From the NCBI GenBank assembly GCA_965658615.1, contig CBFHSX010000013.1, forward strand, positions 1 to 37,660: a stretch of DNA of 37,660 nt. Direction: 5' to 3'. The notes beneath the pieces are model-generated. The model was not told the origin of the DNA. It saw only the letters and a list, made by a program, of their open reading frames with translations, and made no database searches. The stretch's first letter is position 1. Each line of letters starts with the position of its first letter. The position numbers and the translations under genes are program-made. This DNA is from UBA8337 sp965658615. Lineage in GTDB: Bacteria > Pseudomonadota > Alphaproteobacteria > RS24. Positions 22,397 to 29,903 of this stretch are shown one piece after another.

Positions 22397-23905
22397 TTAG
22401 TCAAAACGCTCCGGCAAATGGTCTTCCTTTACGAGATCGCTAAAGCGGGTAAAGCTATCCTCGAAGGCCAATTCAACCGTGCCGACCGCGCCATGGCGGT
22501 TTTTGCCGATAATCACCTCAGCCGTGCCATGCACGGCGTTCATGCGCTCCTGCCAAAGAAGAAACTCTTCCGTGCCCTCCATCGGCTTTTCGCGCATCAG
22601 ATAGTAAGGTTCCCGATAAACGAACATCACAATATCTGCATCTTGTTCGATGGAACCGGATTCGCGCAAGTCCGAAAGTTGCGGGCGCTTATCGTCGCGC
22701 GCCTCAACCTGACGCGAAAGCTGCGACAGCGCCAGTACCGGCACGTTTAATTCTTTGGCCAGCGCTTTCAACCCTTGTGTGATTTCGCTGACCTCTTGCA
22801 CACGGCCATCGCGCGAATTACCGGCGCGGATGAGCTGCAAATAGTCAACCACAATGAGCTTCAGCCCATGCTGGCGTTTCAGCCGCCGCGCCCGCGCCGC
22901 CAAAGTAGCGATCGGGATGGCGCCGGTATGGTCGATGAAAAGCGGTGCGTCTTGCAAGTCGCGCGCCGAGCTGACCAAACGGCCATATTGATCCTCGGTA
23001 ATCTCGCCTTTACGAATATCGGAGGAGGAGACCGAGGCCTGCTCGGCGAGCATACGCGTGGCCAGCTGTTCGGCCGCCATTTCCAGCGAGAAGAAGCCGA
23101 CCACGCCGCCATCCTTCACTTCCATCGTGCCATCGGGCTTGTGCTCGACATTACCGGCGCGTTTGGCTTTCAGATAATCATGCGCCACATTAAAGGCGAT
23201 ATTGGTGGCCAAAGCGGTTTTACCCATGGCCGGACGTCCGGCGAGGATAATCAAATCGCTTTCCTGCAAGCCGCCAAGGCGCTGGTTCAGCCCCTGAAAG
23301 CCGGTCGAAATGCCCGATAAATTGCCCTCGCGCTGATAGGCTTTTTCGGCCATTTCAATGGCCCCGGTCAGCGAGACGTCAAAGCCCATAAAGCCCGCAT
23401 TATGCGCACCTTTTTCGGCAATGCCGTAAAGCGCTTGCTCGGCCTTGTCGATTTGCGCGTTCGGGTCTTGGTCAATATCGCCGTCATAGGCGTCGGTGAC
23501 CATTTCATTGCCAACCTCGATAAGTTGGCGGCGAATGGCCAAATCGTAAATGGTTTGGCCATATTGCTTGGCATTGGCGATCGTGGTGGCATTGGAGGCC
23601 AGACGCGCCAAATAGCCGACACCGCCCAAGGCGGCCAGCCCCTCATCCATTTCCAGATAGGTTTTCAACGTCACCGGTGAGGCCAGATTGCCATTGCCGA
23701 CCAGCTTGGAAATCGCCTCGAAAATACGCTGATGCACGGGGTCGAAAAAATAATCCGGTTTGAGGAAATCCGAAACCTGGTCCAGCGCATCATTATTGAT
23801 CAGCAGCGCGCCCAAAAGCCCTTGCTCCGCCTCAATATTATGCGGCATTGACTTGAAGTCTTCGGCTTGATGCGGCGGGTTTAGCGGTGTGACGGGTGTT
23901 TCCAT
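22397..23905 (-). CDS. dnaB: replicative DNA helicase
   Basis: Hexameric helicase at the replication fork. 502 residues: an N-terminal primase-interacting domain (about 20-125, PHNIEAEQGLLGALLINN), then a RecA-like domain with Walker A GRPAMGKTALATN, FFSLEM, Walker B LIVVDYLQL and DLRESGSIEQDADIV. There is no intein. ATG 23905 follows AAGG at a reasonable distance; an in-frame TTG at 23923 would add six residues. A strong hairpin lies just upstream, between rplI and dnaB. Confidence 0.97.
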   Translation of the reverse strand: METPVTPLNPPHQAEDFKSMPHNIEAEQGLLGALLINNDALDQVSDFLKPDYFFDPVHQRIFEAISKLVGNGNLASPVTLKTYLEMDEGLAALGGVGYLARLASNATTIANAKQYGQTIYDLAIRRQLIEVGNEMVTDAYDGDIDQDPNAQIDKAEQALYGIAEKGAHNAGFMGFDVSLTGAIEMAEKAYQREGNLSGISTGFQGLNQRLGGLQESDLIILAGRPAMGKTALATNIAFNVAHDYLKAKRAGNVEHKPDGTMEVKDGGVVGFFSLEMAAEQLATRMLAEQASVSSSDIRKGEITEDQYGRLVSSARDLQDAPLFIDHTGAIPIATLAARARRLKRQHGLKLIVVDYLQLIRAGNSRDGRVQEVSEITQGLKALAKELNVPVLALSQLSRQVEARDDKRPQLSDLRESGSIEQDADIVMFVYREPYYLMREKPMEGTEEFLLWQERMNAVHGTAEVIIGKNRHGAVGTVELAFEDSFTRFSDLVKEDHLPERFD

Positions 23906-23915
23906 GACGATGACC

Positions 23916-24665
23916 TTAGACAAGCTGTTGCCGTGCTGCCACAGAAAATAAAAGACCCGCCGAAATAAATTTCGGCGGGCCTGTTAGTAATGGGGAAAAG
24001 TGAAAATTATTCTTCCGTCGCTTCACTTTCTTCGCTTGACTCGGCAGCAGCTTCTTCTTCAGCCGGTGCCTCTTCAGCAGCGCTTCTTCTTCAGCGGCAT
24101 CCGCTTCCAAATCAACTTCCACGCCCTCTTCGAAGATTTCTTCGGCGGCAATGGCCGGATCTTCTTCGTCGCTGCGTTCAGCCGTGACATCCTCACCGGC
24201 GGCTTGACGCCCGGCTTCTTCTTCCGTGCGGGCCACATTGACGATGACGTTTGATGTTACTTCCGGGTGCAGCACAATTGATACATTGTGCAGGCCGAGC
24301 ACTTTGATCGGCGCTTCCAGCACAACCTGATTACGGGCTGTGTTAAAGCCGCCTGCGCTCAGCAATTCGGCAATATCGCGCGTTGTGACCGAGCCGTAAA
24401 GCTGACCGGTGTCACCCGATGAGCGGATAACGACAAAGCTCTCGCCATCCAGCTTGGCATTGACGCCTTCGGCTTCTTGTTTGCGCTCAAGATTGCGCGC
24501 TTCCAACTGGGCACGGTCTTCTTCGAAGCGTGCCATATTGGCTTTATTGGCGCGCAGCGCTTTGCCTTGCGGCAAAAGAAAGTTACGGGCATAGCCATCT
24601 TTGACGTTAACCACGTCACCCATTTGGCCCAGTTTTGCAATTCGTTCTAATAGGACAACCTGCAT
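23916..24665 (-). CDS. rplI: 50S ribosomal protein L9, frameshifted C-terminal tail
   Basis: L9 binds 23S rRNA at the base of the L1 stalk. Residues 1 to about 150 are a normal L9: MQVVLLERIAKLGQMGDVV, the Lys-rich NFLLPQGKA, a connecting helix, and a C-terminal domain with GQLYGSVTTRDIAE. An acidic extension typical of alphaproteobacteria follows. Around 24081 the frame slips: the sequenced frame turns basic (LLKRHRLKKKLLPS) and runs through the terminator to 23916, 249 residues in all. Adding one base there (GCGCTGCT to GCGGCTGCT) restores an Ala/Glu-rich tail ending at TAA 24009-24007, giving 219 residues. The shift is either a real mutation of a dispensable tail or a sequence error. Confidence 0.9.
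   Translation of the reverse strand: MQVVLLERIAKLGQMGDVVNVKDGYARNFLLPQGKALRANKANMARFEEDRAQLEARNLERKQEAEGVNAKLDGESFVVIRSSGDTGQLYGSVTTRDIAELLSAGGFNTARNQVVLEAPIKVLGLHNVSIVLHPEVTSNVIVNVARTEEEAGRQAAGEDVTAERSDEEDPAIAAEEIFEEGVEVDLEADAAEEEALLKRHRLKKKLLPSQAKKVKRRKNNFHFSPLLTGPPKFISAGLLFSVAARQQLV
23956..23979 (-). terminator. rho-independent terminator after rplI
   Basis: CCCGCCGAAA (23956-23965), a TAAA loop, and TTTCGGCGGG (23970-23979) form a perfect 10-bp stem. On the minus strand it is followed by TCTTTTATTTT. It ends the rpsF-rpsR-DUF2232-rplI transcript. dnaB starts only 50 bp further on, and I see no clear promoter there, so partial read-through is likely. Confidence 0.85.
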
Positions 24666-24669
24666 GGTT

Positions 24670-25605
24670 TTACTCCTTATCCCCGGTTTCGTCGGACGGC
24701 TTGTCAGGGTGTTGCTTCAGCTTTCGAAAATCGAAACGCGTATCCAACAAACCCATTAGGCTGACAGGGATGATCACCCAAGCCATCATGAAAATCAGGA
24801 AATACAAACCGGCCAGAAAAAAGCCGCGTGCATTCCAGTGGCGGGAAATAGCATGAATAATCGCCAAACCCAATAAGAAATATGCGCCAATGGTAATGGC
24901 CGCCAATGTGGCCAACAAAGTGGCGAGTGTGCCGCTTGTGAAAAACGCGCCGATAAGCAGTGCGCCCAAAATAAGACTGAGCCATTGCGGCAATTGCAGC
25001 CGCTCATAATCGGTTTTGGGCCGCATATTGAGCCCCGTTTTGACCAGCAGCGCTTGCGCGATTTGCAAATTGCCGAGCACGATAAGCGGCCAGCTGGCAA
25101 AACCGGTGATCAGCATAATATTGGCGACGCGCAGGATATCCTCAGGACGCGATAGATTATACATTTGCCCCAGCAGCTCGCGGATCTCCGGTGAACTTGC
25201 CAGCGCATTGGCGAAGGATTGCGGTAGACCGGTCGCGCCACCCATTAGGGTGAAAAGCACGACGGCGCCGAAACCGCAAATGCCGATCACCATTAAAATC
25301 AAGCGATCAAGCGGATAGAAAATATAATCACCCGCCTCGTTTTGCCGCGACAGCAGCGCTTGGCGCAGCGTCACCAAAATCGGCACGGCAAAAAGAATGG
25401 CAAAAGCAATGGATAAAGAGGGGGCGAGGATAACGCCCATTATAATCATGGCGGCCAATGCCACCAAGGCGGCTTGCGTGACCCCGTAAGCGAGGCCGAT
25501 CGCGGCCATGGGAAGGCCGGCAAAGGGCAGAAAAATAAGGGCGGCGAACAGCACAAATGTGCCGATCGCCGCCAGAATTATGCGTAACAGCAGGTTATTG
25601 GCCAT
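24670..25605 (-). CDS. DUF2232 (YybS-like) membrane protein
   Basis: 311 residues with about eight hydrophobic segments and a charged C-terminal tail (RKLKQHPDKPSDETGDKE). In alphaproteobacteria a DUF2232 membrane protein commonly lies between rpsR and rplI, as here. Its function is unknown. It sits four bases before rplI and 21 bases after rpsR in one operon. The family call rests on position plus membrane topology. Confidence 0.8.
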   Translation of the reverse strand: MANNLLLRIILAAIGTFVLFAALIFLPFAGLPMAAIGLAYGVTQAALVALAAMIIMGVILAPSLSIAFAILFAVPILVTLRQALLSRQNEAGDYIFYPLDRLILMVIGICGFGAVVLFTLMGGATGLPQSFANALASSPEIRELLGQMYNLSRPEDILRVANIMLITGFASWPLIVLGNLQIAQALLVKTGLNMRPKTDYERLQLPQWLSLILGALLIGAFFTSGTLATLLATLAAITIGAYFLLGLAIIHAISRHWNARGFFLAGLYFLIFMMAWVIIPVSLMGLLDTRFDFRKLKQHPDKPSDETGDKE

Positions 25606-25626
25606 ACGGCGCTCCTGCCGGATATC

Positions 25627-25863
25627 CTATTGGTCAACCGTATACGGCATCAGAGCGAGGAAGCGGGCGCGCTTAATGGCGCGGGCCAGCTCGCGCTGTT
25701 TCTTGGCCGAAACAGCAGTGATGCGGCGCGGCACGATTTTACCGCGCTCAGAAACGTAACGGCCCAACAGGCGTGTATCTTTGTAATCAATGGTCGGCGC
25801 ATTGGCACCCGAAAACGGGCAAGACTTGCGGCGGCGACCGAAAGGGCGGCGTCCTTGGCTCAT
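25627..25863 (-). CDS. rpsR: 30S ribosomal protein S18
   Basis: 78 residues, full length: GRRPFGRRRKSCPFSGANAP at the N terminus, IDYKDTRLLGRYVSERGKIVPRRITAVSAKKQRELARAIKRARFLALMPY. S18 pairs with S6 on the 30S platform. Its start overlaps the rpsF stop by four bases. Confidence 0.97.
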   Translation of the reverse strand: MSQGRRPFGRRRKSCPFSGANAPTIDYKDTRLLGRYVSERGKIVPRRITAVSAKKQRELARAIKRARFLALMPYTVDQ

Positions 25864-26303
25864 GATGCATCTCCTTCGCGCGGGGTTTCGTCACGATCGC
25901 GGCGCGGGGCCTCGTCACGGTCACGGCGCGGGCCGCGACGGTCATCATCGTCACGACGGCTACCACGGCGATCGTCACGGTTTTTATTACGCATTTGCAC
26001 CGATTCATCGGCCTCATGCGCGTCGACGCGAATGGTCATGTGACGGATAATATCGTCATTCAAACTGATGCGACGCTCCAATTCAGACACGGCAGCATGG
26101 CTCGCATCAATATTCAGCAGTGAATAATGGCCTTTGCGGTTTTTCTTCACGCGATAGGCGAGGGATTTCAAACCCCAATATTCGTTCTTGGTAATTTTGC
26201 CGCCATTTTCTTCCAGCACAGCTTGGATCATATCGGTCAGACCCTCGACCTGCTGGGCGGAAATATCTTGGCGTGCAATAAACACATGCTCGTATAGAGC
26301 CAT
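25860..26303 (-). CDS. rpsF: 30S ribosomal protein S6 with Arg/Asp-rich tail
   Basis: 147 residues. The S6 fold covers about 1-100: ALYEHVFIARQDIS, WGLKSLAYRVKKNRKGHYSLLNI and RRISLNDDIIRHMTIRV. The C-terminal about 43 residues are a low-complexity Arg/Asp tail with the near-repeat RRDRDE[AT]PR. S6 needs S18 for stable binding, which fits the overlap with rpsR. A good Shine-Dalgarno, AAGGAGAGA, precedes ATG 26303. The transcript has a leader of about 155 bases with hairpins. Confidence 0.96.
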   Translation of the reverse strand: MALYEHVFIARQDISAQQVEGLTDMIQAVLEENGGKITKNEYWGLKSLAYRVKKNRKGHYSLLNIDASHAAVSELERRISLNDDIIRHMTIRVDAHEADESVQMRNKNRDDRRGSRRDDDDRRGPRRDRDEAPRRDRDETPREGDAS

Positions 26304-26413
26304 AGCCTCTCTCCTTCTTTTTTCCGGCGCCGAGCCCCTGGCGAGCTATCTACCATAAGGGAGAGGCTCACAGACACGCGAGAGCGGAGACAAGGGATCG
26401 GGACCATTCCCAA

Positions 26414-26429
26414 CGGTTCAAAAGAACCG
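26414..26429 (-). promoter_or_regulatory. hairpin in the rpsF leader
   Basis: CGGTTC-TTTT-GAACCG on the minus strand, a perfect 6-bp stem with a 4-base loop, about 30 bases into the predicted rpsF leader. rpsF leaders in many bacteria bind the S6:S18 complex for feedback control. Whether this hairpin is that site is inference. Confidence 0.35.
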
Positions 26430-26468
26430 CCTTATCCTTTCAGCCTCCAGCCGAAATTCAATGAGGCG

Positions 26469-26497
26469 GTGATACACTTTCATGCCATGCTTGGCAA
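26469..26497 (-). promoter_or_regulatory. predicted rpsF operon promoter
   Basis: On the minus strand, TTGCCA (26497-26492), exactly 17 bp, then TATCAC (26474-26469). This predicts a start near 26462 and a leader of about 158 bases. The same TTGCCA -35 and 17-bp spacing occur at the ndk promoter in this window. Confidence 0.6.
26483..26496. repeat. TGCCA-N4-TGGCA inverted repeat in the rpsF/fabD divergent region
   Basis: Perfect 5-bp arms (26483-26487 and 26492-26496) overlapping the -35 of the predicted rpsF promoter and lying about 75 bp upstream of fabD. It could be an operator affecting both directions. Confidence 0.3.
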
Positions 26498-26568
26498 GTG
26501 GCTTTTGACCCTGTAAACAGCGCTCTCAATCGCTTAAAGTGGCGGGGTGATTCAAACCGGAGGGGTTC

Positions 26569-27504
26569 ATGACACAAGCATTCGTATTTCCTGGGCAAGG
26601 CAGCCAAGCCGTCGGCATGGGCGTAGCGCTGGCCGACGCACATAGCGAGGCGCGCGCCGTGTTCGACGCGGTTGATGCGGCACTGGGCCAAGACCTGTCC
26701 GGCCTGATGGCCAATGGCCCGGCCGATGAGCTGACCCTGACTGAAAATGCCCAGCCGGCCCTGATGGCCGTCTCCATGGCGGTGATGCGGGTTTTGGAGG
26801 CGCGCGGTCTCGATCTGGCCGATGCTGCAACTTATGTCGCCGGTCACAGCCTTGGCGAATATGCGGCACTGACCGCCGCAGGGGCATTGCAGCTTGAGGA
26901 TACGGCGCGCTTGCTGAAATTGCGCGGCCAAGCCATGCAGCGCGCTGTGCCGGTCGGTGTCGGCGCGATGGCGGCCTTGCTCGGCCTTGAGTTTGACGCC
27001 GTGGCCGAGATTGCTGCCGAAGCAACATTCGATAGCGAGATTTGTGCGGCCGCTAATGATAATGCCAATGGACAAGTGGTGGTCTCCGGCCATGCCGCCG
27101 CTGTCGCCCGCGCCATTGATTTGGCGAAACAGCGTGGCGCCAAGCGGGCCATGGAATTGCCGGTCAGTGCGCCGTTTCATTGCGCGCTGATGCAACCGGC
27201 AGCAGAAGAAATGCAAGCCGCTTTGGCCGAGACCGAGATTAAAGCACCGGTCGTGCCGGTGATTGCCAATGTCACGGCAGAGGCGACCAGCGACCCCGAG
27301 CTCATTCGCAAATTGCTGGTCGAGCAGGTCACCGGCTCGGTACGCTGGCGCGAGAGCATGATATGGGCGGCCGAACAGGGCGTTACGGAATTGGTTGAAA
27401 TCGGCAGCGGCAAAGTGCTGACCGGCATGGCCAAGCGCATTGATGCGCGGCTGAGCGGCAAAGCGCTCAACACGGCTGAAGATATTGACGCCTTTTTGGG
27501 CTAA
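26569..27504 (+). CDS. fabD: malonyl-CoA:ACP transacylase
   Basis: Loads malonyl groups onto ACP for fatty-acid synthesis. 311 residues: FVFPGQGSQAVGMG at the N terminus, nucleophile Ser94 in GHSLGEY, active-site His204 in SAPFHCALM, Gln in the first GQGSQ, and VEIGSGKVLTGM near the end. The Shine-Dalgarno GGAGGGG precedes ATG 26569. It is the first gene of fabD-fabG-acpP-fabF and divergent from rpsF. Confidence 0.97.
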   Translation: MTQAFVFPGQGSQAVGMGVALADAHSEARAVFDAVDAALGQDLSGLMANGPADELTLTENAQPALMAVSMAVMRVLEARGLDLADAATYVAGHSLGEYAALTAAGALQLEDTARLLKLRGQAMQRAVPVGVGAMAALLGLEFDAVAEIAAEATFDSEICAAANDNANGQVVVSGHAAAVARAIDLAKQRGAKRAMELPVSAPFHCALMQPAAEEMQAALAETEIKAPVVPVIANVTAEATSDPELIRKLLVEQVTGSVRWRESMIWAAEQGVTELVEIGSGKVLTGMAKRIDARLSGKALNTAEDIDAFLG

Positions 27505-27513
27505 GGAGAGATT

Positions 27514-28251
27514 ATGTTTGATTTGAGCGGAAAAAATGCCCTTGTCACCGGCGCATCGGGTGGCATTGGGCGCGATATTGCTAAAACGCTGCACGCGGCC
27601 GGGGCCAATGTCGGCCTTGCCGGCACGCGCCAAGCCGTGCTGCAAGAATTGGCCGATGAGCTGGGCGCGGGGGCGCATGTGCTGGTCGCCGATTTATCAT
27701 CGGAAGAAGGCGCGGCGGCACTGGCGGCCAATGCTGAAGAAAAACTCGGCGGGCTGGATATCTTGATCAATAATGCCGGTATCACGCGCGATAATCTGGC
27801 GCTGCGGATGAAGGATGAGGATTGGGATGCGGTGCTGTCGGTCAATCTGACCTCGAGCTTTCGGCTTATTCGTGCCGCATTGCGCGGCATGATGAAACGC
27901 CGTCACGGGCGCATTATCGGCATTACCTCTGTGGTCGGTGCGACGGGTAATCCGGGGCAGGCAAATTATGCTGCCTCAAAAGCAGCTATGATCGGCATGT
28001 CGAAATCGCTGGCGCAAGAAGTCGCCAGTCGTAATATTACGGTTAACTGTGTGGCCCCCGGTTTTATTGCCACGCCGATGACCGATGTGTTGCCGGATGA
28101 GCAAAAACAAGCCCTGCTGACCGGCATTCCGGCCGGGCGTTTGGGCAGTGGCGATGATATTGCATCAGCGTGTCTGTATCTGGCCAGCGATGAGGCGGCC
28201 TATGTGACCGGACAAACGCTGCATGTTAATGGCGGCATGGCGATGATTTAG
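27514..28251 (+). CDS. fabG: 3-oxoacyl-ACP reductase
   Basis: NADPH-dependent reduction of 3-ketoacyl-ACP. A 245-residue SDR: TGASGGIG at 12-19, NNAGITRDNL, catalytic Ser139 (ITSVVG), Tyr152 and Lys156 (YAASK), VAPGFIATPMTD, and the FabG end YVTGQTLHVNGGMAMI. The Shine-Dalgarno AAGGAGA lies in the nine-base gap after fabD. Its position in the fab cluster makes it the housekeeping reductase. Confidence 0.96.
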   Translation: MFDLSGKNALVTGASGGIGRDIAKTLHAAGANVGLAGTRQAVLQELADELGAGAHVLVADLSSEEGAAALAANAEEKLGGLDILINNAGITRDNLALRMKDEDWDAVLSVNLTSSFRLIRAALRGMMKRRHGRIIGITSVVGATGNPGQANYAASKAAMIGMSKSLAQEVASRNITVNCVAPGFIATPMTDVLPDEQKQALLTGIPAGRLGSGDDIASACLYLASDEAAYVTGQTLHVNGGMAMI

Positions 28252-28312
28252 GCATTAAGAGGTCTCCGGCCTCTATGGACATGGCGGGCGAACGGTGATA
28301 GTCAAACCCGCA

Positions 28313-28328
28313 GCATAAAGATTTATGC
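28313..28328. promoter_or_regulatory. perfect palindrome upstream of acpP
   Basis: GCATAAA-GA-TTTATGC, 16 bp, in the 135-bp fabG-acpP gap and 58 bp before the acpP start. The two-base centre is too short for a good RNA hairpin, so a DNA-binding-protein site is more likely. The gap also holds a weak stem after fabG (28258-28263 with 28269-28274) without a T-tract. Confidence 0.4.
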
Positions 28329-28386
28329 ATACTCAGTGAGAGAAAGTGCTTGTAGGAATGAGCGCACTAAATTGAAGGAGCTTAAG

Positions 28387-28620
28387 ATGAGCGATACTGT
28401 CGAACGCGTAAAAAGCATCGTAGTTGAAAACCTCGGTGTTGAAGCCGACAAAGTAACCGAAGCAGCCAGCTTCATCGACGATCTGGGCGCAGACAGCCTC
28501 GACACGGTCGAACTGGTTATGGCTTTCGAAGAAGAATTCGGTATTGAAATCCCGGATGACGCTGCCGAAACCATCCTGACGGTTGCTGATGCGGTCAAAT
28601 TCATCGATCAGGCGTCCTAA
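28387..28620 (+). CDS. acpP: acyl carrier protein
   Basis: 77 residues, acidic, full length. Phosphopantetheine is attached to Ser37 in GADSLDTVEL, and the recognition helix reads ELVMAFEEEFGIEIPD. ATG 28387 has the Shine-Dalgarno GAAGGAG. The upstream in-frame start at 28336 would add a non-homologous segment. It carries growing acyl chains for the surrounding fab enzymes. The 135-bp upstream gap suggests separate, stronger expression. Confidence 0.98.
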   Translation: MSDTVERVKSIVVENLGVEADKVTEAASFIDDLGADSLDTVELVMAFEEEFGIEIPDDAAETILTVADAVKFIDQAS

Positions 28621-28631
28621 GGCTCCGAAAA

Positions 28632-29897
28632 ATGCGACGCGTCGTTATAACCGGTATAGGGTCTGTAAACCCGCTAGGTGAGACGATTGAAAAAAGCTGG
28701 CAGCGTTTGCTTGCCGGCCAGTCCGGGGCCGGTCCGATGACCGGCTTCGACGTGTCGGATTTACCCTGTCAGATTGCCTGTCATATTGATAGGCAATCTG
28801 AAGACGGCGGCGACGGCTTTAACGCCGATCTCTATGTCGCTCCGAAAGAACAAAAGCGTATGGATGATTTTATCATCTATGCCATGGCGGCCTCCGATAT
28901 GGCCTTGGCCGATAGCGGCTACACACCCGAAACCGAAGAACAGCAATGGCGCACCGGCGTTATGATCGGTGCCGGTATTGGCGGTCTGAACGGCATTGCC
29001 GATGGTGCGCTGACCGTGCATGAACGCGGCCCACGTCGCCTCAGTCCGTTTTTCATTCCGGGCGCGCTGATCAATCTGGCCGGGGGTCAAGTATCCATCA
29101 AACATGGGCTGAAAGGCCCGAACCATGCGGTTGTCACCGCCTGCTCAACCGGCGCGCATGCGATCGGCGATGCGGCGCGTTTGATTGCGCTGGATGATGC
29201 CGATGTGATGGTCGCCGGTGGCACGGAGTCAGCGATTACGCGGCTCGGCATTGCCGGTTTTGCGGCCTGTCGGGCCTTGTCGACCGGCTTTAATGACACG
29301 CCGGAAAAAGGCTCGCGCCCCTATGATAAAGACCGCGACGGTTTTGTCATGGGCGAAGGCGCAGGGGTGGTTATCCTCGAAGAATATGAACACGCCAAAG
29401 CCCGCGGCGCGAAAATTTATGCCGAAGTTGCCGGATATGGCCTTTCGGGTGACGCCTATCATATCACGTCGCCAGCCGAAGACGGCTCGGGCGGCTTTCG
29501 CTCCATGCAAGCGGCGCTGAAACGCGCCGGTCTGGCGCCGGAAGAGGTCGGTTATGTCAATGCGCATGGCACGTCGACGCCGCTCGGCGATGAGATTGAA
29601 TTGAAAGCTGTTGAGCGCCTGTTCGGCGGCGCGGCAGGCGGTCTGGCCATGTCGTCGACCAAATCGGCGATTGGCCATTTGCTTGGTGCCGCCGGCGCGG
29701 TGGAGGCGATTTTTGCCGTCCTCGCCATGCGCGACGGCGTGTTGCCGCCAACGCTTAATCTCGATAATCCTTCGGTTGAGACGCCGATAAATCTTGTGCC
29801 GCATAAAGCGCAAGAGAAGAAGATCAGTGCCGTGTTGTCCAATAGCTTCGGCTTTGGCGGCACAAATGCATCGCTGGTGTTCAAAGCCGTCGAGTAA
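28632..29897 (+). CDS. fabF: 3-oxoacyl-ACP synthase II
   Basis: Elongating condensing enzyme of fatty-acid synthesis. 421 residues with the Cys-His-His triad: Cys171 in VTACSTGAHAI, His312 in NAHGTSTPLGD and His349 in KSAIGHLLGAAGAVEA. The start MRRVVITGIGSVNPLG and end NSFGFGGTNASLVF are typical. It starts 11 bases after acpP. Confidence 0.97.
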   Translation: MRRVVITGIGSVNPLGETIEKSWQRLLAGQSGAGPMTGFDVSDLPCQIACHIDRQSEDGGDGFNADLYVAPKEQKRMDDFIIYAMAASDMALADSGYTPETEEQQWRTGVMIGAGIGGLNGIADGALTVHERGPRRLSPFFIPGALINLAGGQVSIKHGLKGPNHAVVTACSTGAHAIGDAARLIALDDADVMVAGGTESAITRLGIAGFAACRALSTGFNDTPEKGSRPYDKDRDGFVMGEGAGVVILEEYEHAKARGAKIYAEVAGYGLSGDAYHITSPAEDGSGGFRSMQAALKRAGLAPEEVGYVNAHGTSTPLGDEIELKAVERLFGGAAGGLAMSSTKSAIGHLLGAAGAVEAIFAVLAMRDGVLPPTLNLDNPSVETPINLVPHKAQEKKISAVLSNSFGFGGTNASLVFKAVE

Positions 29898-29903
29898 AAA
29901 GCC

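Noticed and set aside
21833..22750. A 305-codon + strand frame opposite alr/dnaB
   Set aside because: It crosses the alr-dnaB junction antisense and has no recognisable domain.
26458..27678. A 406-codon minus-strand frame opposite fabD
   Set aside because: It covers fabD and the divergent promoter region and has no domain signature; shadow of the fabD codon pattern.
28258..28274. Stem AGAGGT...GGCCTCT after fabG as a terminator
   Set aside because: It includes a G-T pair, has a small stem and no T-tract; acpP and fabF follow on the same strand.
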